From Bacteroidales bacterium (GTDB lineage Bacteria; Bacteroidota; Bacteroidia; Bacteroidales; F082): DNA of 64,000 bases. Positions 1 through 8,513 of the stretch are shown here, in pieces. Positions within the stretch are counted from its first letter, which is position 1, and every line of letters starts with the position of its first letter. The DNA lies in contig JASBYY010000006.1 in NCBI GenBank assembly GCA_029983675.1, forward strand, positions 9,194 through 73,193. The letters are read 5' to 3'. Position numbers and translations under genes: made by a program. The notes beneath the pieces are model-generated. The model worked only from the letters and a program-made list of their open reading frames with translations, made no database searches and had not been told where the DNA came from.

Positions 1-671
1 GATTCGTAACCGTTTCTCACCGAGGAAGTCCCCTTTGAAATCTGAATGGCATTCATCCAAGTTCCCGGCACATAATTCAGTCCGAAAGTGGCGGCAAGTC
101 CTCTAAAATTCGGCATGTTTTCCGCCATCATCTGACTGTACAATCCGCTTAAACCGAGCAGCTCTATCTGTTTGGCTCCTGTCACAGCATCGCTATACGA
201 CACATCGACACTTGCATTGGTTTCAAAACTCTCTGCCAAATTACAACATGCGGCACGGCGCAAGCCTTCACCTGTAAGATGCTCAACGTGAAGCGGATTC
301 ATAGAGCTAACGTACGAAGCCTTTCTACGTGCTGCGATCTCCACCTCGCTCAAATGCAGCGAAGTCAACATGATATGGTTGTAGTTGTAATGTTTTTTTT
401 CATCAAAACCATGCACAGTATCACTTTCACCACTAACATGGCTGAAAACGAGACAGCATATTTCAGGATGTAATTCCAACTGATAAAGGCCATCAGCATC
501 GCTAACAGTGCCCATCTGAGAACCCTTCCAATAGATATTCACGCCCGGCAACGCTGAACGTTTTCCTTCAATTATTTCATAGACCACGCCAGAAACGGAC
601 TCCTGTGCCGTAGCCAACAGGCTACAACATAACCATAATGATATAAATAATATTAATTTTAAGTTTGTCAT
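1..671 (-). CDS. TonB-dependent receptor, N-terminal part (runs off the window)
   Basis: The open frame continues past the left edge, so only about 223 N-terminal residues are seen. It starts with a signal peptide (MTNLKLILFISLWLCCSLLATAQ, cleaved after AQ). A carboxypeptidase-regulatory-like beta-sandwich follows (VSGVVYEI...LPGVNIYWKGSQMGTVSDADGLYQL), then the start of a plug domain ending in QISKGTSSVRNGYES. That order is typical of Bacteroidota outer-membrane TonB receptors that import a ligand. An in-frame ATG at 683 is an alternative start. It lies 88-100 bp downstream of the Cys-rich exported protein gene and runs in the same direction, so the two are probably co-transcribed. The substrate is not readable; the Cys-rich neighbour suggests a metal, which is inference. 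Confidence 0.85.
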   Translation of the reverse strand, partial: MTNLKLILFISLWLCCSLLATAQESVSGVVYEIIEGKRSALPGVNIYWKGSQMGTVSDADGLYQLELHPEICCLVFSHVSGESDTVHGFDEKKHYNYNHIMLTSLHLSEVEIAARRKASYVSSMNPLHVEHLTGEGLRRAACCNLAESFETNASVDVSYSDAVTGAKQIELLGLSGLYSQMMAENMPNFRGLAATFGLNYVPGTWMNAIQISKGTSSVRNGYE

Positions 672-771
672 CTTTGATTGCATTTAATTCGACTAATCGA
701 AAACCATGTATGCTGCGCTATAATCACAGCATACAACAAAATTCATCCGCAAAAAGCGAATGAAAAAACAA

Positions 772-1266
772 TCAAAGAAAGAAAGGTTCGAGTTTCATTT
801 GGGAAAAGAAGGTCAACATTTGCCGACCCGAAACTCGAAAAGCGGCAACTGGACCATAACGCTTCTTAACAATGGCAACAACTTGATGCAACAAATCAAT
901 CGAATGGTTTGACAACTGTGCAGTAACTAAACCTGACAGAAAACCTTTCTCAAAAAGGATAGATATAGAAAAGGTGTAGCAATTTGACACCCAATTCTCC
1001 GCATCAATATCTTCGCAACAGCATGTCGGTTCGAAATTCTGTATATCTTTTTGATTTTCAGAACAATTCACATCCTCCACTCCCGAACACCCCAGCACTT
1101 CACAATGTGTACAGAGAGCCGACACACCATTAGAAACGGCAAAAAAATGATCATCAGCTGAGCAATGGTGAAATGTCAACTGCGAGCCATGACAAACTAA
1201 CAGCACTAACAGCACCTGTAGCAAACTTCCTATTTTTAACAATCGGTTTTTCACAGCCGGAAACAC
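772..1266 (-). CDS. Small Cys/His-rich exported protein, HYC_CC_PP-like
   Basis: 164 residues. A hydrophobic N-terminal segment (LLQVLLVLLVCHGSQ) looks like a signal anchor or signal peptide. It is followed by a His-Cys motif (TFHHCSADDH), CTHCEVLGC, and a triple Cys in EPTCCCED. About eleven cysteines sit in the first two thirds and none in the last third. This layout resembles the HYC_CC_PP family of Bacteroidota, small probable metal-binding proteins encoded beside TonB receptors; that assignment is from memory. The gene sits 36 bp after lspA and just before a TonB receptor in the same direction, which fits a metal-acquisition pair. Function is inferred. Confidence 0.6.
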   Translation of the reverse strand: MFPAVKNRLLKIGSLLQVLLVLLVCHGSQLTFHHCSADDHFFAVSNGVSALCTHCEVLGCSGVEDVNCSENQKDIQNFEPTCCCEDIDAENWVSNCYTFSISILFEKGFLSGLVTAQLSNHSIDLLHQVVAIVKKRYGPVAAFRVSGRQMLTFFSQMKLEPFFL

Positions 1267-1302
1267 AATTTCAAAACATACCCATTATCAGATGATTTCG
1301 AA

Positions 1303-1944
1303 TCAAATCTTTTTCAAAAACTTCCACTGGAAAATCAGCATGTACAGCACGCCAACGGTGATGGCGGCATCCGCCAAATTGAAGATAGGACGGAAGAAGA
1401 TAAACCTGCCATCAGGTCCGAATAAGAAATCGGGAAGCCAAGTGGCACTTTCCCGTCCCACATTAATAATCGGGAAATACAGCATGTCCACCACTTTTCC
1501 GTGAAGCCACCCTGCATACCCTCCTCCATCGGGAAACAATGTCGCCACTTGCTGGTACGTGCTTTCGCTGAAGATCTGTCCGTAGAAAACGCTATCGATG
1601 ATATTGCCCAAGGCACCTGCAATGATGAGCGAGATGCCGAACAACACGCCGAACCTTGTATCGCCTTTCCGTGAAAGACGGATCATGACTATAAATAGCA
1701 CAATCACTGCCAATATTCGGAAGATACTCAGCACCAACTTCATGCCGCCGCCTCCACCTAACCAACCGAAAGCCATGCCTGGGTTTTCGATAAACAACAG
1801 ATAGAACCAGTTGCCAAAGACAGCGGTTTCCTGCCCAATGGTAAAGTGTGTTTTAATCCAGATTTTCAGAATCTGGTCGAGCAGCAAGACGACAAAAATG
1901 ACGATAAACGACTTTGTCAAGCCGTGTGAGGCTGTCCTTTTCAC
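1303..1944 (-). CDS. lspA: Lipoprotein signal peptidase (signal peptidase II)
   Basis: 213 residues, four predicted membrane segments. It cleaves the signal peptide of diacylglyceryl-modified prolipoproteins at the inner membrane. The two catalytic aspartates are visible in GALGNIIDSVFYG (about residue 116) and in IFNLADAAITVG (about residue 190). The loop between them is longer than in E. coli LspA, as usual in Bacteroidota, making the protein about 50 residues longer. Its start overlaps the stop of the dksA-like gene by 4 bp (ATGA), so the two are translationally coupled, and the set follows ileS as in other Bacteroidota. Several lipoproteins in this window are presumably substrates. Confidence 0.96.
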   Translation of the reverse strand: MKRTASHGLTKSFIVIFVVLLLDQILKIWIKTHFTIGQETAVFGNWFYLLFIENPGMAFGWLGGGGGMKLVLSIFRILAVIVLFIVMIRLSRKGDTRFGVLFGISLIIAGALGNIIDSVFYGQIFSESTYQQVATLFPDGGGYAGWLHGKVVDMLYFPIINVGRESATWLPDFLFGPDGRFIFFRPIFNLADAAITVGVLYMLIFQWKFLKKI

Positions 1945-2345
1945 TTTTTGCTGTTCTCTTTCAGTTTGGCATCAAGGCAAACTGTGGTGATAGGCACGCA
2001 ACGAAGCCTTTCCTTGGGGATCAGTTTCCCTGTGACACGGCAAATGCCGTAAGTCTTATTTTCGATGCGCATCAAAGCGAACTTCAGGTTCTGGATGTAT
2101 TTCTCCTGACGGGCGGCAAGACGGGCGTTTTCTTCTTTCTGTGCCACGGCATAACCTTCCTCAAGAATCTTAAAAGTCGGCGCCGTATCATCAGTGGTGT
2201 GCTCTCCACCGGCTATATTGGCTTTGAGGGTCTCTAAATTAGCTTCTGCCTGAGCAAGTTTTTCGAGAATCAACGCTTTGAATTCCTCAAGTTCCTCGTC
2301 AGAATAACGCACTTTAGGCTCTTCCATTTTCTTCTTGTTATCCAT
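1941..2345 (-). CDS. DksA/TraR-family protein lacking the full zinc finger
   Basis: 134 residues: a charged N-terminus, a long helical hairpin (about residues 15-85) and a C-terminal DksA-type finger. The family acts in the RNA polymerase secondary channel. In the finger, the first CxxC is reduced to CRVTGKL and the last to CLDAK, so at most three cysteines remain and the four-Cys zinc site is incomplete. Zinc-independent variants are common in this phylum. It lies between ileS and lspA, overlapping lspA by 4 bp and following ileS by 85 bp. I leave the symbol blank because classical DksA function is not shown. Confidence 0.88.
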   Translation of the reverse strand: MDNKKKMEEPKVRYSDEELEEFKALILEKLAQAEANLETLKANIAGGEHTTDDTAPTFKILEEGYAVAQKEENARLAARQEKYIQNLKFALMRIENKTYGICRVTGKLIPKERLRCVPITTVCLDAKLKENSKK

Positions 2346-2430
2346 GATATGTAGTTTTTACATTTTCAACTTAATTGACATGCTAAAATAACACATTTAT
2401 TCTATCCTTTGTAAGAATCTGATGAAATAA

Positions 2431-5400
2431 TCAGCACTGTTTTTCTATCATCAGTCTAACACTCACGTTTTCAGTCAGTTCATCTGACTCCACATCGGCA
2501 GCAAGTCCATCCACCACTTCAATCACGGCAAGGGTTTCGGCACAGATATAGGCTTCGAAATCCCGAACCGCCTGATCGGTCTTCTCGTTCCGTTCGATGA
2601 GAATACGGATATGGTCGGTGACTTCGAGACCGCTGTTCTTGCGCAAGGTCTGCACACGGTTGACAATTTCTCGTGCCAAACCTTCGTTGAACAAGGCCTC
2701 GTCGATGGTCATGTCGAGCGCCACGGTAAAGTTGTCTTGGGTTGCCACAGCCCAGCCCGGAATGTCGTCAGTAGTGATTTCAGCATCTGATAAAACAAGG
2801 TCAACCGGCTGATGGTCGATTTCCAAATGACAGGTGCCATTCTGCTCAAAAGCGCGGATGTCGTCCTGTGACATTTCAGCAAACAAGACGGCTATCTGTT
2901 TCATCAGTTTGCCATACCGAGGTCCCAGTGTCTTGAAATTCGGTTTGATTTTCTTCACCAACACATTATTATCCGCACCGAGGAACTTGATATCCTTGAT
3001 ATTAACTTCCGACATGATAAGGTTGGCGACTTTTTCAAGTTGCTGTTTCATGCTGTCGGATGCCACGGGTATCATGATCTTTGACAATGGCTGACGCACC
3101 CTGATATTGGCTTTCTTTCGCAACGACAACACCATGGACGAAATTAATTGTGCGGCTTCCATGCGTTCCTCCAAATCCTTATCAATCAACGACTTGTTCG
3201 CTATCGGAAAATCCGTCAGATGCACCGATTCAGCCTTGTTATGCTGCGTGGCGTTGTTCAAGTCTTGGAAAAGCTGATCGCTGAAGAACGGGGCAATGGG
3301 CGACGACAGGCTTGCAACGGTTTCCAAACAGGTGTAAAGGGTTTGGTATGCCGACAGCTTGTCAGTGGCATCGTCACTACGCCAGAAACGGCGGCGCGAC
3401 AAACGCACATACCAGTTGCTCAAATGCGCATCTACGAAATTCTGAATATAACGGCCCGCACGGGTCAACTCATAGCTTTGATACGACTCTTCAACGTTGG
3501 CAATCAAAGTATTGAGTTCCGAAAGAATCCATCTGTCGATTTCAGGACGCTGGGCAATCGGGATGTCAGCCTCTTCATAGTGGAAACGATCCAAATTGGC
3601 ATACAGAGCGAAGAAAGCATAGGTATTGTACAAGGTTCCGAAGAACTTGCGACGCACTTCGTCAACGCCGGCCTCGTCAAACTTCAGATTGTCCCAAGGC
3701 TGCGAGTTGGTAACCATATACCAGCGCGTGGCATCGGCACCGTAGTTCTCTATCACTTTGAACGGATCCACTGCATTGCCAAGACGCTTCGACATCTTGT
3801 TGCCATTTTTATCAAGCACCAATCCGTTGGAAATCACGTTCTTATAAGCAACACTATCGGAAACCATCGTAGCTATAGCATGAAGTGTAAAGAACCAGCC
3901 ACGGGTTTGGTCAACACCTTCGGCAATAAAATCGGCCGGAAACACATCCTTGCCCAACTGCCCTTCTTTACCCATATAATGATATTGTGCGTATGGCATG
4001 GCGCCAGAGTCAAACCAAACATCAATCAAATCCGGTTCGCGGAACATCTTATTGCCTTTGGGCGAAACCAGTACAACACCATCGATATAAGGCCTATGCA
4101 AGTCGAAACTGTCATAATCGTTTCCGGCGTATGGATTATCGGTCATGAAACCTGCTCTTACCGATTTTTCTATTTCGTTGCGTAGTTCCTCCACACTGCC
4201 AATGCAGATTTCTTCCGTTCCATCCTCGGTACGCCAAATCGGAAGCGGCGTGCCCCAGTAGCGGGAACGCGACAGGTTCCAATCGACCAAATTTTCAAGC
4301 CAGTTGCCGAAACGGCCTGTTCCTGTGGCTTCAGGCTTCCAATTGATGGTCTTGTTCAATTCTATCATCCTGTCTTTCAAGGCCGTTGTATGGATAAACC
4401 AGCTATCCAACGGATAATAAAGCACCGGCTTGTCGGTACGCCAGCAGAAAGGATAGCTATGCGCATGTTTCTCGATTTTGAAAGCCTTGCCTTCCATTTT
4501 CATCTCGATACAGAGGCGCACATCCAAGTTTTCAGCCTTTGCCGCCGCTGCTTCATCGTACTTTCCGTTTACGGTGAACTGAGGGTCGTAGGCGTTTTTC
4601 ACCCATTGCCCGGCATATTTGGCATAATCTTCCTTAACGCACTGAGCTACAAAATCATCGCGCAATTCATCGAGGTTCCAATATCTTCCTGAAAAATCGA
4701 CCATGGGGCGTTTTTCATCCCTTTTGGTTACAAGGAACAAACTCGGAACACCGGCTGCATTTGCCACTTTGGCGTCGTCGGCACCAAAAGTCGGTGCGAT
4801 ATGGACGATTCCCGTTCCATCTTCTGTGGTGACGTATGCACCGGGAATGATACGGAATGCTTCCTCCTTGCGGTTGGTAATGCCATTGGCATCCATAGAG
4901 ACAGGATCCGCCCACGGGAAGAGTTGATCGTAGTGCATTCCGATCAGGTCTTCCCCCGTAAACTCGGCAACGATGCGATAGGGCAACACCTTGTCGCCCA
5001 CTTTATAGTCTTCAAATGCCAGTTCCTCGCCTTGAGGATTAAAATAAGCCTCCAAACGCGCCTTGGCCAGCAAACAGGTCATCGGGTCGCCCTTATACGG
5101 ATTGAGTGTCTCCACTGCCACATATTCAAACTTCGGTCCAACACACAATGCCGTATTCGACGGCAAGGTCCAAGGAGTTGTCGTCCAAGCAAGGAAGCAA
5201 AGGTTTTCGCTAAAAGGCGCGGTTGCCTTTTCCTTGAGTTTCTGCACCACCTTGTGCCCATCGTCGATAATTCTGAACTGTGCCGTGCAGGAAGTGTCTT
5301 TCACATCGCGGTAGCAGCCCGGCATGTTCAGTTCATGCGAGCTTAGCCCCGTCCCTGCCGCAGGCGAATAAGGCTGAATGGTATAGCCTTTGTAAAGCAA

Positions 5401-5916
5401 ACCCTTGTCGTACAGCTTCTTCAACAGGAACCACAGCGTTTCGATATACTCATTCGTGAAGGTGATGTAGGGATCATCGAGGTTGACCCAATAGCCCATC
5501 TTACGGGTCAGGTCATCCCACAAATCCTTGTATTTCATCACTTCTTGACGGCAAGCCTGGTTGTAGTCGTCCACACTGACTTTCTTGCCGATGTCTTCCT
5601 TGGTGATACCCAAGTTTTTCTCCACGCCCAACTCCACAGGCAGTCCATGCGTATCCCAACCCGCCTTACGCGAAACATGTTTCCCTTTCAAGGTCTGGTA
5701 ACGGCACACAATATCCTTGATGGTACGTGCCATAACATGGTGAATGCCAGGTGTTCCGTTTGCCGAGGGCGGTCCCTCGAAAAACACAAAGGCGTTGTCT
5801 TTGTCGCGGCTGTCGAGGCTCTTCTGAAAGATTCCGTTTTCTTCCCAAAAGCGACGGATTTCGTCTGCCGTTTCGGTCAGGTTGAGCTGTTTATATTCCT
5901 TATAGCTGTTTTTCAT
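2431..5916 (-). CDS. ileS: Isoleucyl-tRNA synthetase
   Basis: 1161 residues, cytoplasmic class I aminoacyl-tRNA synthetase that charges tRNA-Ile. The HIGH-type signature appears as PPSANGTPGIHHVMAR (about residues 49-64) and the KMSKS loop as GNKMSKRLGNAVDP (about residue 710). The large insertion between them is the editing domain (TTPWTLPSNTALCV, about residue 247). The C-terminus has the anticodon-binding domain and an extra domain, so the length matches the long, eukaryote-like IleS type common in Bacteroidota. It heads the ileS-dksA-lspA group, with a -7 box at 5939-5946. Confidence 0.98.
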   Translation of the reverse strand: MKNSYKEYKQLNLTETADEIRRFWEENGIFQKSLDSRDKDNAFVFFEGPPSANGTPGIHHVMARTIKDIVCRYQTLKGKHVSRKAGWDTHGLPVELGVEKNLGITKEDIGKKVSVDDYNQACRQEVMKYKDLWDDLTRKMGYWVNLDDPYITFTNEYIETLWFLLKKLYDKGLLYKGYTIQPYSPAAGTGLSSHELNMPGCYRDVKDTSCTAQFRIIDDGHKVVQKLKEKATAPFSENLCFLAWTTTPWTLPSNTALCVGPKFEYVAVETLNPYKGDPMTCLLAKARLEAYFNPQGEELAFEDYKVGDKVLPYRIVAEFTGEDLIGMHYDQLFPWADPVSMDANGITNRKEEAFRIIPGAYVTTEDGTGIVHIAPTFGADDAKVANAAGVPSLFLVTKRDEKRPMVDFSGRYWNLDELRDDFVAQCVKEDYAKYAGQWVKNAYDPQFTVNGKYDEAAAAKAENLDVRLCIEMKMEGKAFKIEKHAHSYPFCWRTDKPVLYYPLDSWFIHTTALKDRMIELNKTINWKPEATGTGRFGNWLENLVDWNLSRSRYWGTPLPIWRTEDGTEEICIGSVEELRNEIEKSVRAGFMTDNPYAGNDYDSFDLHRPYIDGVVLVSPKGNKMFREPDLIDVWFDSGAMPYAQYHYMGKEGQLGKDVFPADFIAEGVDQTRGWFFTLHAIATMVSDSVAYKNVISNGLVLDKNGNKMSKRLGNAVDPFKVIENYGADATRWYMVTNSQPWDNLKFDEAGVDEVRRKFFGTLYNTYAFFALYANLDRFHYEEADIPIAQRPEIDRWILSELNTLIANVEESYQSYELTRAGRYIQNFVDAHLSNWYVRLSRRRFWRSDDATDKLSAYQTLYTCLETVASLSSPIAPFFSDQLFQDLNNATQHNKAESVHLTDFPIANKSLIDKDLEERMEAAQLISSMVLSLRKKANIRVRQPLSKIMIPVASDSMKQQLEKVANLIMSEVNIKDIKFLGADNNVLVKKIKPNFKTLGPRYGKLMKQIAVLFAEMSQDDIRAFEQNGTCHLEIDHQPVDLVLSDAEITTDDIPGWAVATQDNFTVALDMTIDEALFNEGLAREIVNRVQTLRKNSGLEVTDHIRILIERNEKTDQAVRDFEAYICAETLAVIEVVDGLAADVESDELTENVSVRLMIEKQC

Positions 5917-5938
5917 CGGATTTGAAAAATTAAAGCCA

Positions 5939-5946
5939 CAAAATTA
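5939..5946 (-). promoter_or_regulatory. Bacteroidota -7 box upstream of ileS
   Basis: TAATTTTG on the minus strand matches TAnnTTTG and lies about 23 bp upstream of the ileS start codon. No clear -33 TTTG is seen at the usual distance. Confidence 0.45.
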
Positions 5947-5975
5947 CAAAATATCGCCGAACCTGAAACGGATTT

Positions 5976-6003
5976 TTAGAAGTTGTTTAAAATTCTTACA
6001 ATG
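5976..6003 (+). repeat. Solo end of the TTAGAAGC hairpin repeat family
   Basis: TTAGAAGTTGTTTAAAATTC and the following TTACAA match, with a few changes, the left end of the repeats at 12231 and 43704. No body or right end follows, so this is a remnant or an internally deleted copy between ileS and the GH20 gene. Confidence 0.5.
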
Positions 6004-6022
6004 AAAGCCTTACCACTGTCCC

Positions 6023-6064
6023 AAAAAGTCTTGGGGGCATTTCGAAAAGAAACACCCCCAAGAC
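6023..6064 (-). terminator. Intrinsic terminator of the GH20 gene
   Basis: Perfect 10-bp stem GTCTTGGGGG / CCCCCAAGAC with a partly paired inner loop. On the minus strand it is followed by TTTTT. It lies about 40 bp after the stop codon of the minus-strand GH20 gene. Confidence 0.85.
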
Positions 6065-6103
6065 GATATGACAGATGCGCATAGCCGTCAAAACAGCAAG
6101 AAA

Positions 6104-8431
6104 TCAGGAGCCAAGCACCTCTATTTCATCCACAAATATCCATGCAGGATTGCCATAACCCAGATGTCCTTCGGGCAAATCGTGACCGCTGATGACGACT
6201 TCGACATAACGCGCTACGACAGGGTCAAAATGTAGTTCATAAGTCTTCGGGCCGTCAGCGGCATTCCATTCAAGGACGGGATAGGTCTCTGATGCCACTT
6301 CCTTGAAATTCGCGCCATCGTTAGAAACCAGCACACGCGCTGACTTCGGATTGTATATCCAGTCGTTTTTCAGCACATTGGCATCAAAACGCACGCTGCT
6401 GATATTTTCTTCCGTCAACAAATCGATCGTAGCATCCAAATCTTCACCCCAAAAACCAATCCATCTTCCGGTCTTGTAGTTTGCAGCCCCCTTTCTTGCA
6501 TCAACAAGAGTGGACGCACCAGCGTATGTATAGTTTTTATGCGGTGGCACTCGCAAGGTGACGGGTTTCATAGAAGACTTGGCAAACTGAAATTCGGTCT
6601 GATATTCACTCTCTTGTCCCGATGGCCGTATCACGATGGCGCGAAACCGGCAGCTTTCCCTGACATGCACCGGAGAAGTGTAGCGAATCCCATTACGCGG
6701 GTCGCTGCCATCCAAAGTATATAACACATCTCCTTCGCCATATTTTGAAAGTGTCACCACAAGGCAAGCCGAATCCATGTCAACTCTTGTTTTCACATCA
6801 AGATCGAAAATATGAGGGGCATAGAAATAGCCACAACGGTCATACAAAGCGGCGAGATGAAAACATCGCGACACAAAATTCTCATAATCACGCTGTTCTG
6901 GATTACACCATTGCAATTCCGCCAAAGCAGCCATGCGAGGCATGGCATTGTACTGCACATAATGGAATTTCGGGATATGCTCAGTCCAAATGTTGCCTTG
7001 TGCGCCGATGATATGGGCTTGTTCCGCTTCGGTAAGCACATCGGGGTGAGGCTCAAACGAATACACACGCTCGACCGGCAGGTAGCCTCCCTGCAAAATC
7101 GGCTCATCTTCGGGATTTTCGGTTTGACAATAGTCAAAATAAAGATGGGATGTGGGCGACATCACCACATCGTAACCTTTACGCGCTGCCTCAATGCCTC
7201 CTTCAACGCCACGCCAGCTCATGATGACCGCATCTTGCGACACATCGCCTTCCATAATCTCATCCCATCCGATGATACGCCGTCCGCGTGACTTGACGAA
7301 CTGCCCCATGCGATTCATGACATAGCTTTGCAGGTAGTCCTCAGCCGAAAAACGTCCGTCGCCATGCAATCCCAACTCCTTGATTTTCGCCTGACACTTC
7401 GGGCATTCTTGCCAACGGATCTTCGGGCATTCGTCTCCCCCAACATGGATCAACTCAGAAGGAAAGACACCTATCACTTCGTTCAGCACATCTTCAAGAA
7501 AGAGCATGGCTTTTTCATTGCCGGCGCATATCACATCTTCCGAAATCCCCCATTGCCGCCACACTTCATAAGGACCTCCGGTGCATCCCAATTCAGGATA
7601 CGAAGCCAATGCCGCCTGCATGTGCCCTGGCAAATCAATCTCGGGAATAATGGTAATGTAACGTTTGGCGGCATAGTCCACCAAGTCTCGCAACTGATCC
7701 TGAGTGTAATAGCCCCCGTGTCGTATCGAATCGAAAAGTGTGGTGCTAAATCCTATGGCCGTGCCATTGCGGTAGGCTCCAATTCGGGTGAGTTCAGGAT
7801 ATTTCTTGATTTCCATGCGCCAGCCTTGATCTTCGGAAAGATGCAAGTGAAAACGGTTCATGTTGTGCAAGGCAAGCATGTCGATATAGACTTTCAATGA
7901 ATCAAAAGGCATGAAATGGCGACACACATCCAAGTGCATACCGCGATAACCAAAAAGCGGATGGTCGGTGATGGTGGCGCAAGGCAATGTAACAGCCTTT
8001 ATCGCTTCACCAACAGGCATTGCCTTTCGCAGGGTCTGGATGCCGTAAAACAAACCCGCCGCATCAGAGCCTATCAAGGTGATGCACTTCGGTTCCACAG
8101 TAAGACAGTAAGCCTCGGTCTGCTCAAAAGCAGCTGCATCGATGCCAAGATGTATGCCCGGCTCCTCCGTGTCATTTTCTTCTACAACGGGCAGTTTTTC
8201 ATGCAAAATATCGGCAATATAAGAAGACAGCATCTCTGCATTATTACGAATTTCATCCTCTTTCGGCGGAAAGAAAATGGGCGTACCGGCTTTCAACACA
8301 AAACCGTCTCCCTCTGCCAAAACGATTTGCTTCGGAAGGGGAACTATGTCATAAGTAGCTTTTACAGAAGGTTCACGGCTGCACGACAGCAGCAAACATG
8401 ACAAGGCGAAAAATAGGATTCTGTTTTTCAT
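6104..8431 (-). CDS. Beta-N-acetylhexosaminidase lipoprotein, GH20
   Basis: 775 residues. A lipoprotein signal (LFFALSCLLLSC, lipid on Cys17) predicts an outer-membrane or periplasmic anchor. Domain order: GH20b (about 25-145), GH20 TIM barrel (about 155-510) with the catalytic Asp-Glu pair in HVGGDECPK (about residue 334) and the substrate motif HLHLSEDQGWR, then a chitobiase/Fn3-like module (DGSDPRNGIRYTSPV) and a C-terminal F5/8-type-C carbohydrate-binding module. It removes terminal GlcNAc or GalNAc from glycans by substrate-assisted catalysis. It stands alone, with no SusC/SusD pair nearby, so the target glycan is unknown. A strong terminator follows. Confidence 0.95.
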   Translation of the reverse strand: MKNRILFFALSCLLLSCSREPSVKATYDIVPLPKQIVLAEGDGFVLKAGTPIFFPPKEDEIRNNAEMLSSYIADILHEKLPVVEENDTEEPGIHLGIDAAAFEQTEAYCLTVEPKCITLIGSDAAGLFYGIQTLRKAMPVGEAIKAVTLPCATITDHPLFGYRGMHLDVCRHFMPFDSLKVYIDMLALHNMNRFHLHLSEDQGWRMEIKKYPELTRIGAYRNGTAIGFSTTLFDSIRHGGYYTQDQLRDLVDYAAKRYITIIPEIDLPGHMQAALASYPELGCTGGPYEVWRQWGISEDVICAGNEKAMLFLEDVLNEVIGVFPSELIHVGGDECPKIRWQECPKCQAKIKELGLHGDGRFSAEDYLQSYVMNRMGQFVKSRGRRIIGWDEIMEGDVSQDAVIMSWRGVEGGIEAARKGYDVVMSPTSHLYFDYCQTENPEDEPILQGGYLPVERVYSFEPHPDVLTEAEQAHIIGAQGNIWTEHIPKFHYVQYNAMPRMAALAELQWCNPEQRDYENFVSRCFHLAALYDRCGYFYAPHIFDLDVKTRVDMDSACLVVTLSKYGEGDVLYTLDGSDPRNGIRYTSPVHVRESCRFRAIVIRPSGQESEYQTEFQFAKSSMKPVTLRVPPHKNYTYAGASTLVDARKGAANYKTGRWIGFWGEDLDATIDLLTEENISSVRFDANVLKNDWIYNPKSARVLVSNDGANFKEVASETYPVLEWNAADGPKTYELHFDPVVARYVEVVISGHDLPEGHLGYGNPAWIFVDEIEVLGS

Positions 8432-8513
8432 CGCAATTCAATTTTTCGCAAATTTAGAAATTTACGACACACGCCTACAAAAGCCTTGCAAAAAAAAATC
8501 GAGTGTCGTTTTC

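Noticed and set aside
3148..4185. Long plus-strand ORF of 345 codons
   Set aside because: It lies antisense inside ileS, which has full family signatures. The translation has no recognisable domain and atypical composition.
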